Shown: piece by piece, positions 1-8,374 of the stretch
How positions within the stretch are numbered: position 1 is the first letter of the stretch
Layout: every line of letters starts with the position of its first letter
NCBI RefSeq assembly: GCF_009901525.1
Contig: NZ_CP019288.1
Span: 620,001 to 684,000, forward strand
Source of the DNA: Kordia antarctica
GTDB taxonomy: Bacteria > Bacteroidota > Bacteroidia > Flavobacteriales > Flavobacteriaceae
Direction of reading: 5' to 3'
Length of the DNA: 64,000 nt
The notes under the pieces: model-generated
Databases searched by the model: none
What the model was told of the DNA's origin: nothing
What the model saw: the letters and a program-made list of their open reading frames with translations, nothing else
Program-made: the position numbers and the translations under genes

Positions 1-55
1 AGTTTCAAAACTCGTACCGACAAACAAGCTAAAAGCAAACAGCTAAAAGCCAAAG

Positions 56-1453
56 TTATCTTCCCCGATAAAACAACACTGTACTCAACGTTTTTACAAC
101 GATATTAACATCCAAAAATAAGCTTCGATGTTTTATATAATATAAGTCGTATTGAAGTTTTCTCAAACTGTCTTCTTCTGAAGCGCCATAATCTGTTTTC
201 ACTTGCGCCCAACCTGTCACACCTGGTTTTACTACATGTCTAATTTCATAAAAAGTAAGACTTTCCGAAAGTTGTTTTACAAACGCTGGACGTTCTGGTC
301 GTGGACCAATCATGCTCATTTCGCCTTTTAACACATTAAAAAACTGCGGAACTTCATCCAAACGCGATTTACGCAGAAAACCACCAAATTTAGTAATTCG
401 GGTATCATTTCTCGTAGCCCAAACTGCGCCATCTTTTTCGGCATCAATCACCATACTGCGGAGTTTGTAAATTTTAAATGGCACACCATTTTTCCCAACA
501 CGTTCTTGCGTATATACTAAAGGTCCACGATTTCCGATCAAGTTTCCGATCAAAACAAATGGGAGAAATATCAAACTTGCAACCAGTCCTAAAATCGAAA
601 AAACAATATCAAACAAACGATGAGAAAACAGGTATAATTTATTTTGATTGCTTCGGCTGAACGGAAAATATTTATAAAAATCTTTTCCAATATATTGTAA
701 TGGTACGCGAAACATCAATTCTTCATACACTTGTGTGTATTCTTTAATTGGCAAACCAGTTTCAAGCAAAGAAATCAAACTATCAAATAGCGGTTTACTC
801 AATTCTTCACGTTCATTACTTGCAATAATAATTTCAGAAACTGCTTTTTGTTGTGCAATTTCTTTAAGATTTAAATTTTTAATTTCCTCTAAACCAGCTA
901 ATTCAGGAGCTTTCACGCTAGTATCAGAACTTGAATTTATATAGCCTACAATTTCATAATAGTTTGTACTTGAATTAATAGCATCTAACATTACTTTAAT
1001 TTCTTGCGTATTTCCTATCAATAATATGTTTTTGAAGAATCTTGGCGAAGAAATAAAGAAAATATAAGCGCAACGCCACAAAAAGATTGCGACCGAAATT
1101 GCTAAGAAGAAATATAAAATTTGTAACCGATTTACGGGCAATTCAGGCGTTAAGAAAGGCGTCAATAAATAGCACAAAACCGTAATGGAAACCGAAAGTA
1201 CAATCCCTTGAAATGTAGATTCAAAACGACTTGATTTTTGCAAATCATACAATTCAAAAATAGTAGAAAACAATAAGAAATATACAATCAATACCAACGT
1301 CCAAACCCAACGTTGTTGCGTGATCATAAAGTAATCGAAGTCGAAAATGTTGGAAACCAAATACAAGCCAAAAAGCAACGCAACTACATCGAAAACTCGA
1401 AGTAGCAGTTTACGTTCCGATATTTCGAAATGTATGTTAGATTTTGAGGCCAT
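56..1453 (-). CDS. Polyprenyl-phosphate sugar-1-phosphate transferase (WbaP/WcaJ type)
   Basis: A 465-aa inner-membrane enzyme that should prime glycan synthesis by moving a sugar phosphate from a nucleotide sugar to undecaprenyl phosphate. Four hydrophobic segments lie in the N-terminal third (about residues 17-38, 48-66, 84-105, 110-128). A fifth, at about 272-305, leads into the cytoplasmic catalytic domain, which carries YKLRSM, SRLDEVPQFFNVL, GPRPERP and KPGVTGWAQV, all hallmarks of the bacterial sugar transferase family. Length and layout are normal for the exopolysaccharide polyprenyl glycosylphosphotransferase subfamily. It is the last gene of the minus-strand locus, 9 nt after the PaaK-like gene. 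The family assignment is secure. The sugar cannot be read from the sequence. Confidence 0.93.
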   Translation of the reverse strand: MASKSNIHFEISERKLLLRVFDVVALLFGLYLVSNIFDFDYFMITQQRWVWTLVLIVYFLLFSTIFELYDLQKSSRFESTFQGIVLSVSITVLCYLLTPFLTPELPVNRLQILYFFLAISVAIFLWRCAYIFFISSPRFFKNILLIGNTQEIKVMLDAINSSTNYYEIVGYINSSSDTSVKAPELAGLEEIKNLNLKEIAQQKAVSEIIIASNEREELSKPLFDSLISLLETGLPIKEYTQVYEELMFRVPLQYIGKDFYKYFPFSRSNQNKLYLFSHRLFDIVFSILGLVASLIFLPFVLIGNLIGNRGPLVYTQERVGKNGVPFKIYKLRSMVIDAEKDGAVWATRNDTRITKFGGFLRKSRLDEVPQFFNVLKGEMSMIGPRPERPAFVKQLSESLTFYEIRHVVKPGVTGWAQVKTDYGASEEDSLRKLQYDLYYIKHRSLFLDVNIVVKTLSTVLFYRGR

Positions 1454-1462
1454 AATGTTCGT

Positions 1463-2740
1463 CTAAATATAAGAGATAAAACTTTTAGTTTTTCCGTTGC
1501 CTGCTTTTTTCTTCACATTTTGATTGATATTGTAGGTAATATCATCGGAAAAATAATTATAAATCTCTTGTTTTAGCAGTTGTTCATGCTTGTTGGTTAA
1601 ATTTTCTTTGAGGTTAAATATAAGGATTCCTTTTTCCTTTTGGATAATTTGATAGGTAAGTTTTATGTCATGCTTTTTTCCTAAGTTTTTAAAAATGTAA
1701 TAAAAATATAAACTTGGATAAATTTCTTTATTTCCGTAGACGTTCTCTCCTACTCTTCCTGCAACTTCGTTTAAAATATAATGTGCCATTCCACAGGAAC
1801 ATTTAGTATCTTTTGAAGCCAATTCAATATAATCGCCCAATTGATATCGAATGATGGGAAACGTTTTCATTTGCAAATTTGTAACTACAATTTGCTTGTC
1901 AATTTCTTCTACTAGCACGCCTTCCATGTTCAAATGCATGTTTCCTTTTGCACATTCAAACGCAATAATTCCAGTTTCGGCAGCACCATATTCGCTGATA
2001 ATTGGCACACCAAAGGCTTTTTGGACTTCTTCTGTATAACTGTCGTAAATTTTCTCCGAAGTACCTTTTACCATTTTTAAATGCTTCGGTTTAGGTAGTT
2101 TTTTATCATTAATCAATTTTGCTGATTGATAAATCATAGAAGAATATCCGTGAATATAGGTTGCTTTTCTCAGCTTTTTCACAAATCGATTGAATGCTTT
2201 TTCTTTGTAATCAAACATACGAAAACGATTCTGTAAAGCATCTAAAGCACTGATTTTTAATTGTTTAAATCGCGAAAAATCAAATCCCCAAAAATAACCA
2301 TTGCGTTCCCAAGGTTGTACATTATGCCAAGAATAACCTCTAAATATGGACGCTCTATTGAAAGAATCGGCACTTTCTTCCCGTTTATACACTAACGGAT
2401 CGCCCGAAGAACCTGAAGTTGTGGCTGTAAATACTTTTTTAAAGGCATGTTTTGTATGAATTTTTTCGTTGTGCAGAATCACATCTTGCTTCGACAATAA
2501 AGGCAATTGCTGTATGTCTTTTAAAGATGTAAATGACTTAATATCAATGTTTTTGAACGTTTCTTTATAATATTCAGAATTTACTTTCGCGAAAGAAATG
2601 AGATCCTTTAATTGTGCTAATTGATACGCTTCTAACTGTTCAATCGACCAATGTTCGGATTGTTTTAAAAACACAAACCACTTCCGTATAGAAGGATTCC
2701 GTAAGCGTTCGCCAATATTGAAAATAAGTTTGTGAAACAT
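1463..2740 (-). CDS. PaaK/CapK-like adenylate-forming enzyme
   Basis: A 425-aa protein of the phenylacetate-CoA ligase/CapK branch of the acyl-adenylate superfamily. The ATP-binding loop TTSGSSGDP is at residues 107-115, and SEYGAAETG, the second adenylation motif, is at about 250. A cluster CSCGMAH near residue 318 resembles the Cys-rich turn seen in some relatives. Such genes recur in capsule and exopolysaccharide loci, but their substrate is generally unknown. Activation of an acyl group that decorates the glycan is an inference. It is followed after 9 nt by the priming sugar transferase, so the two are probably co-transcribed. They are separated from the rest of the locus by the inverted gene at 2905-3783 and may have their own promoter in 2741-2870. 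Confidence 0.85.
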   Translation of the reverse strand: MFHKLIFNIGERLRNPSIRKWFVFLKQSEHWSIEQLEAYQLAQLKDLISFAKVNSEYYKETFKNIDIKSFTSLKDIQQLPLLSKQDVILHNEKIHTKHAFKKVFTATTSGSSGDPLVYKREESADSFNRASIFRGYSWHNVQPWERNGYFWGFDFSRFKQLKISALDALQNRFRMFDYKEKAFNRFVKKLRKATYIHGYSSMIYQSAKLINDKKLPKPKHLKMVKGTSEKIYDSYTEEVQKAFGVPIISEYGAAETGIIAFECAKGNMHLNMEGVLVEEIDKQIVVTNLQMKTFPIIRYQLGDYIELASKDTKCSCGMAHYILNEVAGRVGENVYGNKEIYPSLYFYYIFKNLGKKHDIKLTYQIIQKEKGILIFNLKENLTNKHEQLLKQEIYNYFSDDITYNINQNVKKKAGNGKTKSFISYI

Positions 2741-2781
2741 GATTTTTTAAAAGCTAATCTGTTGTGAAACAAGCCTTAACA

Positions 2782-2797
2782 ATTGGTTTCTACCAAT
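2782..2797. repeat. Short inverted repeat between divergent genes
   Basis: ATTGGT-TTCT-ACCAAT lies between the divergent starts of the PaaK-like gene (2740, minus) and the methyltransferase (2905, plus). The position suits an operator or a small attenuator hairpin. With 6-bp arms it could also be chance. No binding protein can be assigned. Confidence 0.3.
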
Positions 2798-2904
2798 CGA
2801 AATGATTATTTGCGAATTCCATCTGACTAAAATAATCTAATAAAAATAAACAGCTAAGAATAATCATTTTTTATTTGTTATTTTGCAATCGAATCAGCTC
2901 ATTT

Positions 2905-3783
2905 ATGAATCATAAAATCAAGTCTTTAATTTTTAAATCGTTAGACATCTTACCCAACAAGTTTGGTTATGGCGTGTATCATCAATTGCAAAAATTTCTA
3001 AACAGAAATAGCGTAAATTACAAGATCAAGACCAATGACAGCTCATTTAATGAAGCTTTAAAAATTCTAGCGAAAGCTACTATAGAACTGAAAAACAAGA
3101 CGATTTTCGAATTGGGTTCAGGTTGGGCGCCAATTATTCCATATTTTTTTACCTATTTCGCAAAAGCTTCAAAAGTTGTTACATATGACATTAATGAACA
3201 TTATGATGCAAAAACGATTGCGAAATTAAATGCGTATTTTTCTTCTGAATTCAACATTAACGTTGTTACTAAAAAAGGTACATATGAATTGCCAAGCAAT
3301 ATTTCTTATTATCCGAATAAAAATTTAGCAAACTCAGGTTCAATTTCTGATGATTCTGTTGATTTAATTTTTTCCAGATTCGTACTAGAACACATTCCAC
3401 CAGAAGATTTAGTGAAAATTCATGAAAATTTTGCACAAAACTTGCCAAAACCATTCCATATTCTACACATGATTTCGCCAAGCGATCACAGAGCTTACAA
3501 CGATTCTTCGCTTTCGTATTACGACTTTTTAAAATACAGTGCTGAAGCATGGAAAAAAAACCACACCAAGTTCGATTATCACAATCGGTTGCGCTTACCC
3601 GATTACCTTGACATTTTTAAAAATGCTGGTTTTGAAGTTGTTTCCTTAGATTATGATACCTGTGACAAAACTTCTGAAAAGTATAAAAAATTCAAAGAAT
3701 TAACGCTTCACAAGGACTTTGAAAACTACACTGAAGAAGAATTATTAGCTGGAAGTATTAATGTGTTGTTGAGAATGTCGTAG
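2905..3783 (+). CDS. Class I SAM-dependent methyltransferase, inverted within the locus
   Basis: I place the start at the ATG at 2905 (292 aa). An upstream in-frame TTG at 2875 would add ten atypical residues. The SAM-binding motif I is FELGSGWAP at about residues 68-76, and the post-motif segment DLIFSRFVLEHI follows at about 155, both typical of class I methyltransferases. The acceptor is unknown. It probably acts on a sugar or a lipid-linked glycan, judging by its neighbours. It is the only plus-strand gene between 56 and 39546, with PaaK-like and GT4 genes on the minus strand on either side, so it looks inserted or inverted. A long imperfect inverted repeat at 3798-3856 separates its end from the convergent GT4 gene. 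Confidence 0.85.
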   Translation: MNHKIKSLIFKSLDILPNKFGYGVYHQLQKFLNRNSVNYKIKTNDSSFNEALKILAKATIELKNKTIFELGSGWAPIIPYFFTYFAKASKVVTYDINEHYDAKTIAKLNAYFSSEFNINVVTKKGTYELPSNISYYPNKNLANSGSISDDSVDLIFSRFVLEHIPPEDLVKIHENFAQNLPKPFHILHMISPSDHRAYNDSSLSYYDFLKYSAEAWKKNHTKFDYHNRLRLPDYLDIFKNAGFEVVSLDYDTCDKTSEKYKKFKELTLHKDFENYTEEELLAGSINVLLRMS

Positions 3784-3797
3784 AATTTTGATTTGAT

Positions 3798-3856
3798 AAT
3801 TTGATGATTTTTCAATTTTAAAATTACGCTATTTCTCATTTTCAAATCATCGAATT
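3798..3856. terminator. Inverted repeat between convergent genes, possible bidirectional terminator
   Basis: The arm AATTTGATGATTT (3798-3810) is matched by AAATCATCGAATT (3844-3856), 12 of 13 bases complementary, with AT-rich sequence between. It lies between the plus-strand methyltransferase and the minus-strand GT4 gene, and the right arm overlaps the last codons of the GT4 gene. There is no strong T-run, so the terminator role is tentative. Confidence 0.35.
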
Positions 3857-4854
3857 AACAACTTTTTCCATTTTTCTTTCACAATTTCCCAATCAAAACT
3901 TTCAGCTTTTTTACGCGCATTTTGCGTGAGTTTTTCAACCATTTCTGGAGAATGTATAAGTGCTTCAATCGCGTTCACCATTTCAGAAATATTATTTTCT
4001 GCAACTAAAATTCCATCTTTTTGGTTTTCGATTAAATACGGAATTCCGCCAACATTTGTAGAAACAACAGGCATTCCGAGCGACATTGCTTCAATCAAAC
4101 TAATTGGTGTATTATCAAAATTTGTGGTATTTATGAAAATGTCATAATCCGTAGAAAGTGAAATCCAATCGTGTTTTGATAGTTTTCCAGTGAAATTTAC
4201 ATCAACATTGAGTTCTGAAGCAAGTTGTTTTGTTTTCTGGAAAGAAGCATCTTTTTCAGGTCCAACCATGCAAAGTGAAGCTTCCATTCCGTTCGCTTTC
4301 AAACCATGCAATACATGAACAGCTAATTCCGGATTGTATATTTCGGCAAACGATCGAACCCATAATAATTTTGCCTGAACGTTTTCGCGCTTTTTAAAAG
4401 GATAATCTGCTAATTCAACATTATTCGGAATGTGAACTAAATTCGTGTAATTATAACGTTCAAAAACAGTTTTCAAGAATAATGAAGGCGAAACATTCAC
4501 ATGCGCATTTTTAAAAATTGCATCGCTTTTAGATTTGCTTTGTTGCAAACGGTTTTCTAAATTTCCTCCATGTAAAATTGGAATGTATTTGATTTTCAAT
4601 ATAATACATAATTTACTCATCAAATATGCATACTGAAAATTCGTTGTACTATATGTATCAATCAACACATAACGCACGTTTTTTCGGTGCTTAAAAACTG
4701 TCCAAAGCATATCGAGCATTCGGACTATTTTATTCTTTTTATTGGAAGTCAATCGAATATCAAAACCTTCTTTTTGGAGTAATTTACCTAAAGTTTCAAC
4801 AGTAGTTGCTGTTTTTCCGTGACCTGAAACGATATTTCCAACATATACAATCAT
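3847..4854 (-). CDS. Glycosyltransferase family 4 (GT-B)
   Basis: A 335-aa retaining GT-B glycosyltransferase. The N-terminal half has the glycine-rich start GNIVSGHGKTATT, and the C-terminal GT1-type domain has the donor-binding segment SLIEAMSLGMPVVSTNVGG, with the E-x7-E-like spacing expected for this family. No signal peptide or membrane segment is visible, so it acts at the cytoplasmic membrane face on lipid-linked acceptors. It starts 1 nt after the beta-propeller gene (4856-5824), implying co-transcription. Donor and linkage are unknown. Confidence 0.88.
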   Translation of the reverse strand: MIVYVGNIVSGHGKTATTVETLGKLLQKEGFDIRLTSNKKNKIVRMLDMLWTVFKHRKNVRYVLIDTYSTTNFQYAYLMSKLCIILKIKYIPILHGGNLENRLQQSKSKSDAIFKNAHVNVSPSLFLKTVFERYNYTNLVHIPNNVELADYPFKKRENVQAKLLWVRSFAEIYNPELAVHVLHGLKANGMEASLCMVGPEKDASFQKTKQLASELNVDVNFTGKLSKHDWISLSTDYDIFINTTNFDNTPISLIEAMSLGMPVVSTNVGGIPYLIENQKDGILVAENNISEMVNAIEALIHSPEMVEKLTQNARKKAESFDWEIVKEKWKKLLIR

Positions 4855-4855
4855 G

Positions 4856-5824
4856 CTAAAAATTATTTGAAAAACTGAAGGTTATTTCCTCTGTTCCGAA
4901 GCCATAACCATCAAAAATTGCTTTGTAAGTTCCATCTGGTAATTTATGAATATCAATATGGTGCATTCCATTTTTCGCCCAAGTTTCTCCTTGATTTTTT
5001 AGTATTGGATTATTTTCAAGTTCAGATTCTTCATAATATTCTTTCGAAATAGAATCAATTGAAAAACCATACACAGCGCGTCCATAACCGCCAAAATGAT
5101 CTTGCGCAAAACGAATCATTTTTTTATCTTCCTCAAAAATTCTACCTGCGGAACGCGTATAATTTCCAGAACGCACTGGCGACATCGGATGTTCTGTAAA
5201 TTCGCCATGCAAACTATCTGAAACGTACAATCTCAAGTACATATCATCGGTTGCAAAAAGATAGGAAACGCCATCTTTTTCAAGGTATGTTGCGTCTACC
5301 AAACGCTTGTCTTTAATCAATACTTTAGCCACTTTCCAATCGAAAGGAAAGTTATTCGTTGTATATAATCGAACTTGACTGTGACGCTTTGTTTCAGGAA
5401 TCATATACGTAATTCCGTCTTTTTCAAATATAAAAGGATAGGACAAATGAACCTTTTCATCAAGCGCAATTCCGAGATATTTCCACGTCCCGTTTTCTTC
5501 TACAGCAACACCAATATCTGCATGTTTCTCGCTCATAATTTCAAAAAAAGCATACCATTTTCCATCTTTTTGATGTAAAAAAGGATCTGCCATCAATAAA
5601 TTTGACGGAATATTATTTATTTCTCTATTAAATACTTTTGCTTCGTCAACATTCCATTGCAATGGATTTTGAGTCGTTCCGGTTGCAATTGAATAATACG
5701 CGCCTGTAATTTTTCTTCCGAAGAATGGAACAGGTTTTTTCATCACATAAAAATACCCAACATAGCCCGAAAACAGTATTCCGAGTGTTAGCAAGAGTCC
5801 TATGATGTTTTTGAAAATTTTCAC
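4856..5824 (-). CDS. Membrane-anchored GINT1_N/GH43-like beta-propeller protein
   Basis: A 322-aa protein with one N-terminal membrane anchor (about residues 5-27). The rest looks like a five-bladed propeller of the type found at the N terminus of glucosamine inositolphosphorylceramide transferase 1 and in GH43-like proteins. Repeated blade motifs are visible: DPFLHQKDGKWYAFFE, PFIFEKDGITYMIPE and ATYLEKDGVSYLFAT. In other bacterial loci such propellers occur beside, or fused to, glycan-building enzymes, but their reaction is not settled. The protein should face the periplasm. It is tightly coupled to the GT4 downstream and to the GT-C-like membrane protein upstream (1-nt gaps on both sides). 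The fold assignment is good and the function unknown. Confidence 0.7.
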   Translation of the reverse strand: MKIFKNIIGLLLTLGILFSGYVGYFYVMKKPVPFFGRKITGAYYSIATGTTQNPLQWNVDEAKVFNREINNIPSNLLMADPFLHQKDGKWYAFFEIMSEKHADIGVAVEENGTWKYLGIALDEKVHLSYPFIFEKDGITYMIPETKRHSQVRLYTTNNFPFDWKVAKVLIKDKRLVDATYLEKDGVSYLFATDDMYLRLYVSDSLHGEFTEHPMSPVRSGNYTRSAGRIFEEDKKMIRFAQDHFGGYGRAVYGFSIDSISKEYYEESELENNPILKNQGETWAKNGMHHIDIHKLPDGTYKAIFDGYGFGTEEITFSFSNNF

Positions 5825-5825
5825 G

Positions 5826-7421
5826 TTATTTAGTCACTTTGTACAATCGCCATTTTCCTTTTTGAAAAAGCAATTCAAATTCAGGTAAATCTATATAAAT
5901 TAAAACATACTCCACGCCATAATCACGTAAAAATTGATTTCCTTCTAATCGTGTTGGCAAACTATTTATTGCATGATAGTCTTCATACCATTGCACAAAT
6001 CGCTTCGGATTTCCTTCTATCAGCATATTTGCGCCTTTGCTATCCAAATCAACCGAACGTCTTCCGCCGGAACGCCCAATATCTGGCGCATAGAATAGTG
6101 CATCTTTTGGTGTATGTTCCCTAATATATAGTAAAACTTCGTTTAAATCTTCATCTCCAATACTGTTTTGCATTGTTCCGATGGAAAGTGAATTTGGCAA
6201 AATGCATCGCGTAATATCGTTTAAAATGAATGGAATTTTATCAAAAATTGTATGTTTAGAAACAATTAGCAATAACAGAAATCCTCCAAAAAGAAACGGA
6301 AATAACTGTTTGAAACGCTCGTTTTTATAGAAAATATCAAGTATGAATACTACCGAAAAGAAAAATGCTAAGATGAGTAATTTCTGAATGCGCACTAATT
6401 GAAACGACATGCGAATGTTGAGATCGAACGCTAAATTCACAAAAAGTTCTACGTATGTAACTAGGTTTGGTAAAATAAACACGATTAAGCTTAGCCACAG
6501 TACATAAAAACTTCTCGTTTTATCTTTATGATTTCCTTTGAATTTAGCATATCCAATAAAGAGGAATACTGGTAAAAAGTAGATGATATATTTTAATCGC
6601 AACCATTGATACCAAAATGTTGTCGGTTCACTTAAAAAGGAAGAAAATTTCAGTTCTAGCGCTTTTTGATACGTTTCCAAACTATAATCTGTCGCTGTAG
6701 AAACATTGCCAAAATAGGTTAGAAAAAACGGCAACATTCCCGCGAAAGCGAGCAAAATAACAATGAAATTCCGTTGACTGAATAGTATTTTAAACTTCTT
6801 TTTTTCATAATATGAATGCAATAACACACAACTTAAGAAGAGCAAAACGCCACCTAATCCTGTGATTGGGTGAAAGTTAAACAATAATCCTGCAAGAAAA
6901 GCTGCTAGATATAGTTTTGTGTTGTTTTTGAAATTTATCAGCAAAAATGGCAATGGCATAACTGCGTAATACACAACACGCGGCAACATAGACCATAAAT
7001 CGGAAATTCCCCAATATTCGTTTCCAGGAATCCAAATAATTCCACGCATGAATACTGAGATCAATAACGCAATCCAGAAGTTTTTCGTGATTCTAAATAG
7101 TAAAAAATACCAAAGTAATCCGAACAAAATGTGACAGATAAACGTTAATATATTGAGCGCTTGCACATAGTTTCCGTCTGTGAATTTTGCCAAAAATCGT
7201 AAGGTTTCTACATAAAAAGGCGTGTAATACTTGACATTATTAATGTCATTACAAAATAAATCTTTTGCAAATAAACTTGGATCATCTTTTTTGAGACATA
7301 CCGGAATAATGTTGTGTAAATCTGAACTTAATTGGGTTTCGTTTGCTGACAAATTCCCCAAATAATATCCAAATGCAATACAAATATTTAGTAGAATTAC
7401 GAGGACGTGTTTGCGATTCAT
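5826..7421 (-). CDS. Multi-pass membrane protein, GT-C-like
   Basis: A 531-aa protein with about ten to twelve hydrophobic segments followed by a soluble C-terminal part (about 410-531). After the first segment a periplasmic loop carries several acidic residues (SSDLHNIIPVCLKKDD), the usual place for the catalytic Asp of GT-C glycosyltransferases that use polyprenyl-phosphate sugars. Its start overlaps the stop of the DPM1-like GT2 gene upstream (ATGA), a classic pairing in which the GT2 makes the lipid-linked sugar and the GT-C protein transfers it outside the membrane. The pairing supports the assignment. No family-specific motif is certain, so the enzymatic role is inference. Confidence 0.65.
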   Translation of the reverse strand: MNRKHVLVILLNICIAFGYYLGNLSANETQLSSDLHNIIPVCLKKDDPSLFAKDLFCNDINNVKYYTPFYVETLRFLAKFTDGNYVQALNILTFICHILFGLLWYFLLFRITKNFWIALLISVFMRGIIWIPGNEYWGISDLWSMLPRVVYYAVMPLPFLLINFKNNTKLYLAAFLAGLLFNFHPITGLGGVLLFLSCVLLHSYYEKKKFKILFSQRNFIVILLAFAGMLPFFLTYFGNVSTATDYSLETYQKALELKFSSFLSEPTTFWYQWLRLKYIIYFLPVFLFIGYAKFKGNHKDKTRSFYVLWLSLIVFILPNLVTYVELFVNLAFDLNIRMSFQLVRIQKLLILAFFFSVVFILDIFYKNERFKQLFPFLFGGFLLLLIVSKHTIFDKIPFILNDITRCILPNSLSIGTMQNSIGDEDLNEVLLYIREHTPKDALFYAPDIGRSGGRRSVDLDSKGANMLIEGNPKRFVQWYEDYHAINSLPTRLEGNQFLRDYGVEYVLIYIDLPEFELLFQKGKWRLYKVTK

Positions 7422-8374
7422 GACACAGATTTTGGAGCTTTTGAGATGTCAAACTGAATGGCTTGTAAAAGCAATTGAAAACCTAAAATCAATGAAACTG
7501 TAATCAACATAATGGTTCCTGTTGGTGTAAATTCGCCTAAAGAAGCGTAATGAATCCAGTTGTAAATTCCGTAAACTAACCCAAAGAGAAACATCGGGAA
7601 ACCGAATACTAAATATACAGAAGCAATATTGAAATCGTAAATAAAGTAACTTTTCAGAATACGTTTGAAGAATGTTTTTGTCAATTTTGGAATAAAAATA
7701 AACGGTATTTTCCAAATTTGCATGTTCGATTTTTCATCTCCGTAATTGGCTGGCATTGGCACATCTTTGATTCTGGCTTCATGAAAATACAATTCGGAAA
7801 TCAATGACGATTCAAAATAATAATCGCGGTGAATATTTTTGAAATCTAACTTCTTTAGCAACTCAACTTTAATCGCAAAGAAGCCATTTGTCGGATCAAA
7901 ATTATTCCAATAACCCGAAGCGGCTTTGGTTAAAAACGACAATCCTAAGTTTCCAACTTTTCGTGTAAACGGCATTTGTCGCAACGCTTTAAAGTCTTTA
8001 AAACGATTTCCTTTAGCATATTCGGCTTTTCCTTCAAGTAACGGACGTAATAAATCTGGAATAAATTTGCTATCCATTTGATCGTCAGCATCTACTTTTA
8101 GGACATAATCGAGTTCCAATTCAATTGCTTTTTTAAAACCCGTTTTCGTAGCGCCACCAACGCCTAAATTTTTTATATTTCTTACAATGAAAATTCTATC
8201 TCCAAATTTATCTTTGTACAATAAACTATCAGGGATAGGTTCTTTTCCACGATCATCAACAATGATAATTTTATCAATATATTCGGGCAGTTTTTCCACT
8301 ACTTTTTCTATATGATTTGCGGCATTATAGTATGGAATAACGACACCTATTTTGTGTTCGGTAAAGTTTGTCAT
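7418..8374 (-). CDS. GT2 glycosyltransferase, polyprenyl-phosphate sugar synthase-like
   Basis: A 318-aa GT-A enzyme of family 2. It has VVIPYYNA at residues 10-17, IIIVDDRGKE near 37 and the metal-binding KVDADDQMD near 95. Two hydrophobic segments at the C terminus (about 250-275 and 285-308) give the DPM1/GtrB layout, in which a sugar is transferred from a nucleotide donor to polyprenyl phosphate. Start and stop overlap its neighbours by 4 nt (ATGA) on both sides, linking it to the Wzy-like protein upstream and the GT-C-like protein downstream. The sugar is unknown. Confidence 0.85.
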   Translation of the reverse strand: MTNFTEHKIGVVIPYYNAANHIEKVVEKLPEYIDKIIIVDDRGKEPIPDSLLYKDKFGDRIFIVRNIKNLGVGGATKTGFKKAIELELDYVLKVDADDQMDSKFIPDLLRPLLEGKAEYAKGNRFKDFKALRQMPFTRKVGNLGLSFLTKAASGYWNNFDPTNGFFAIKVELLKKLDFKNIHRDYYFESSLISELYFHEARIKDVPMPANYGDEKSNMQIWKIPFIFIPKLTKTFFKRILKSYFIYDFNIASVYLVFGFPMFLFGLVYGIYNWIHYASLGEFTPTGTIMLITVSLILGFQLLLQAIQFDISKAPKSVS

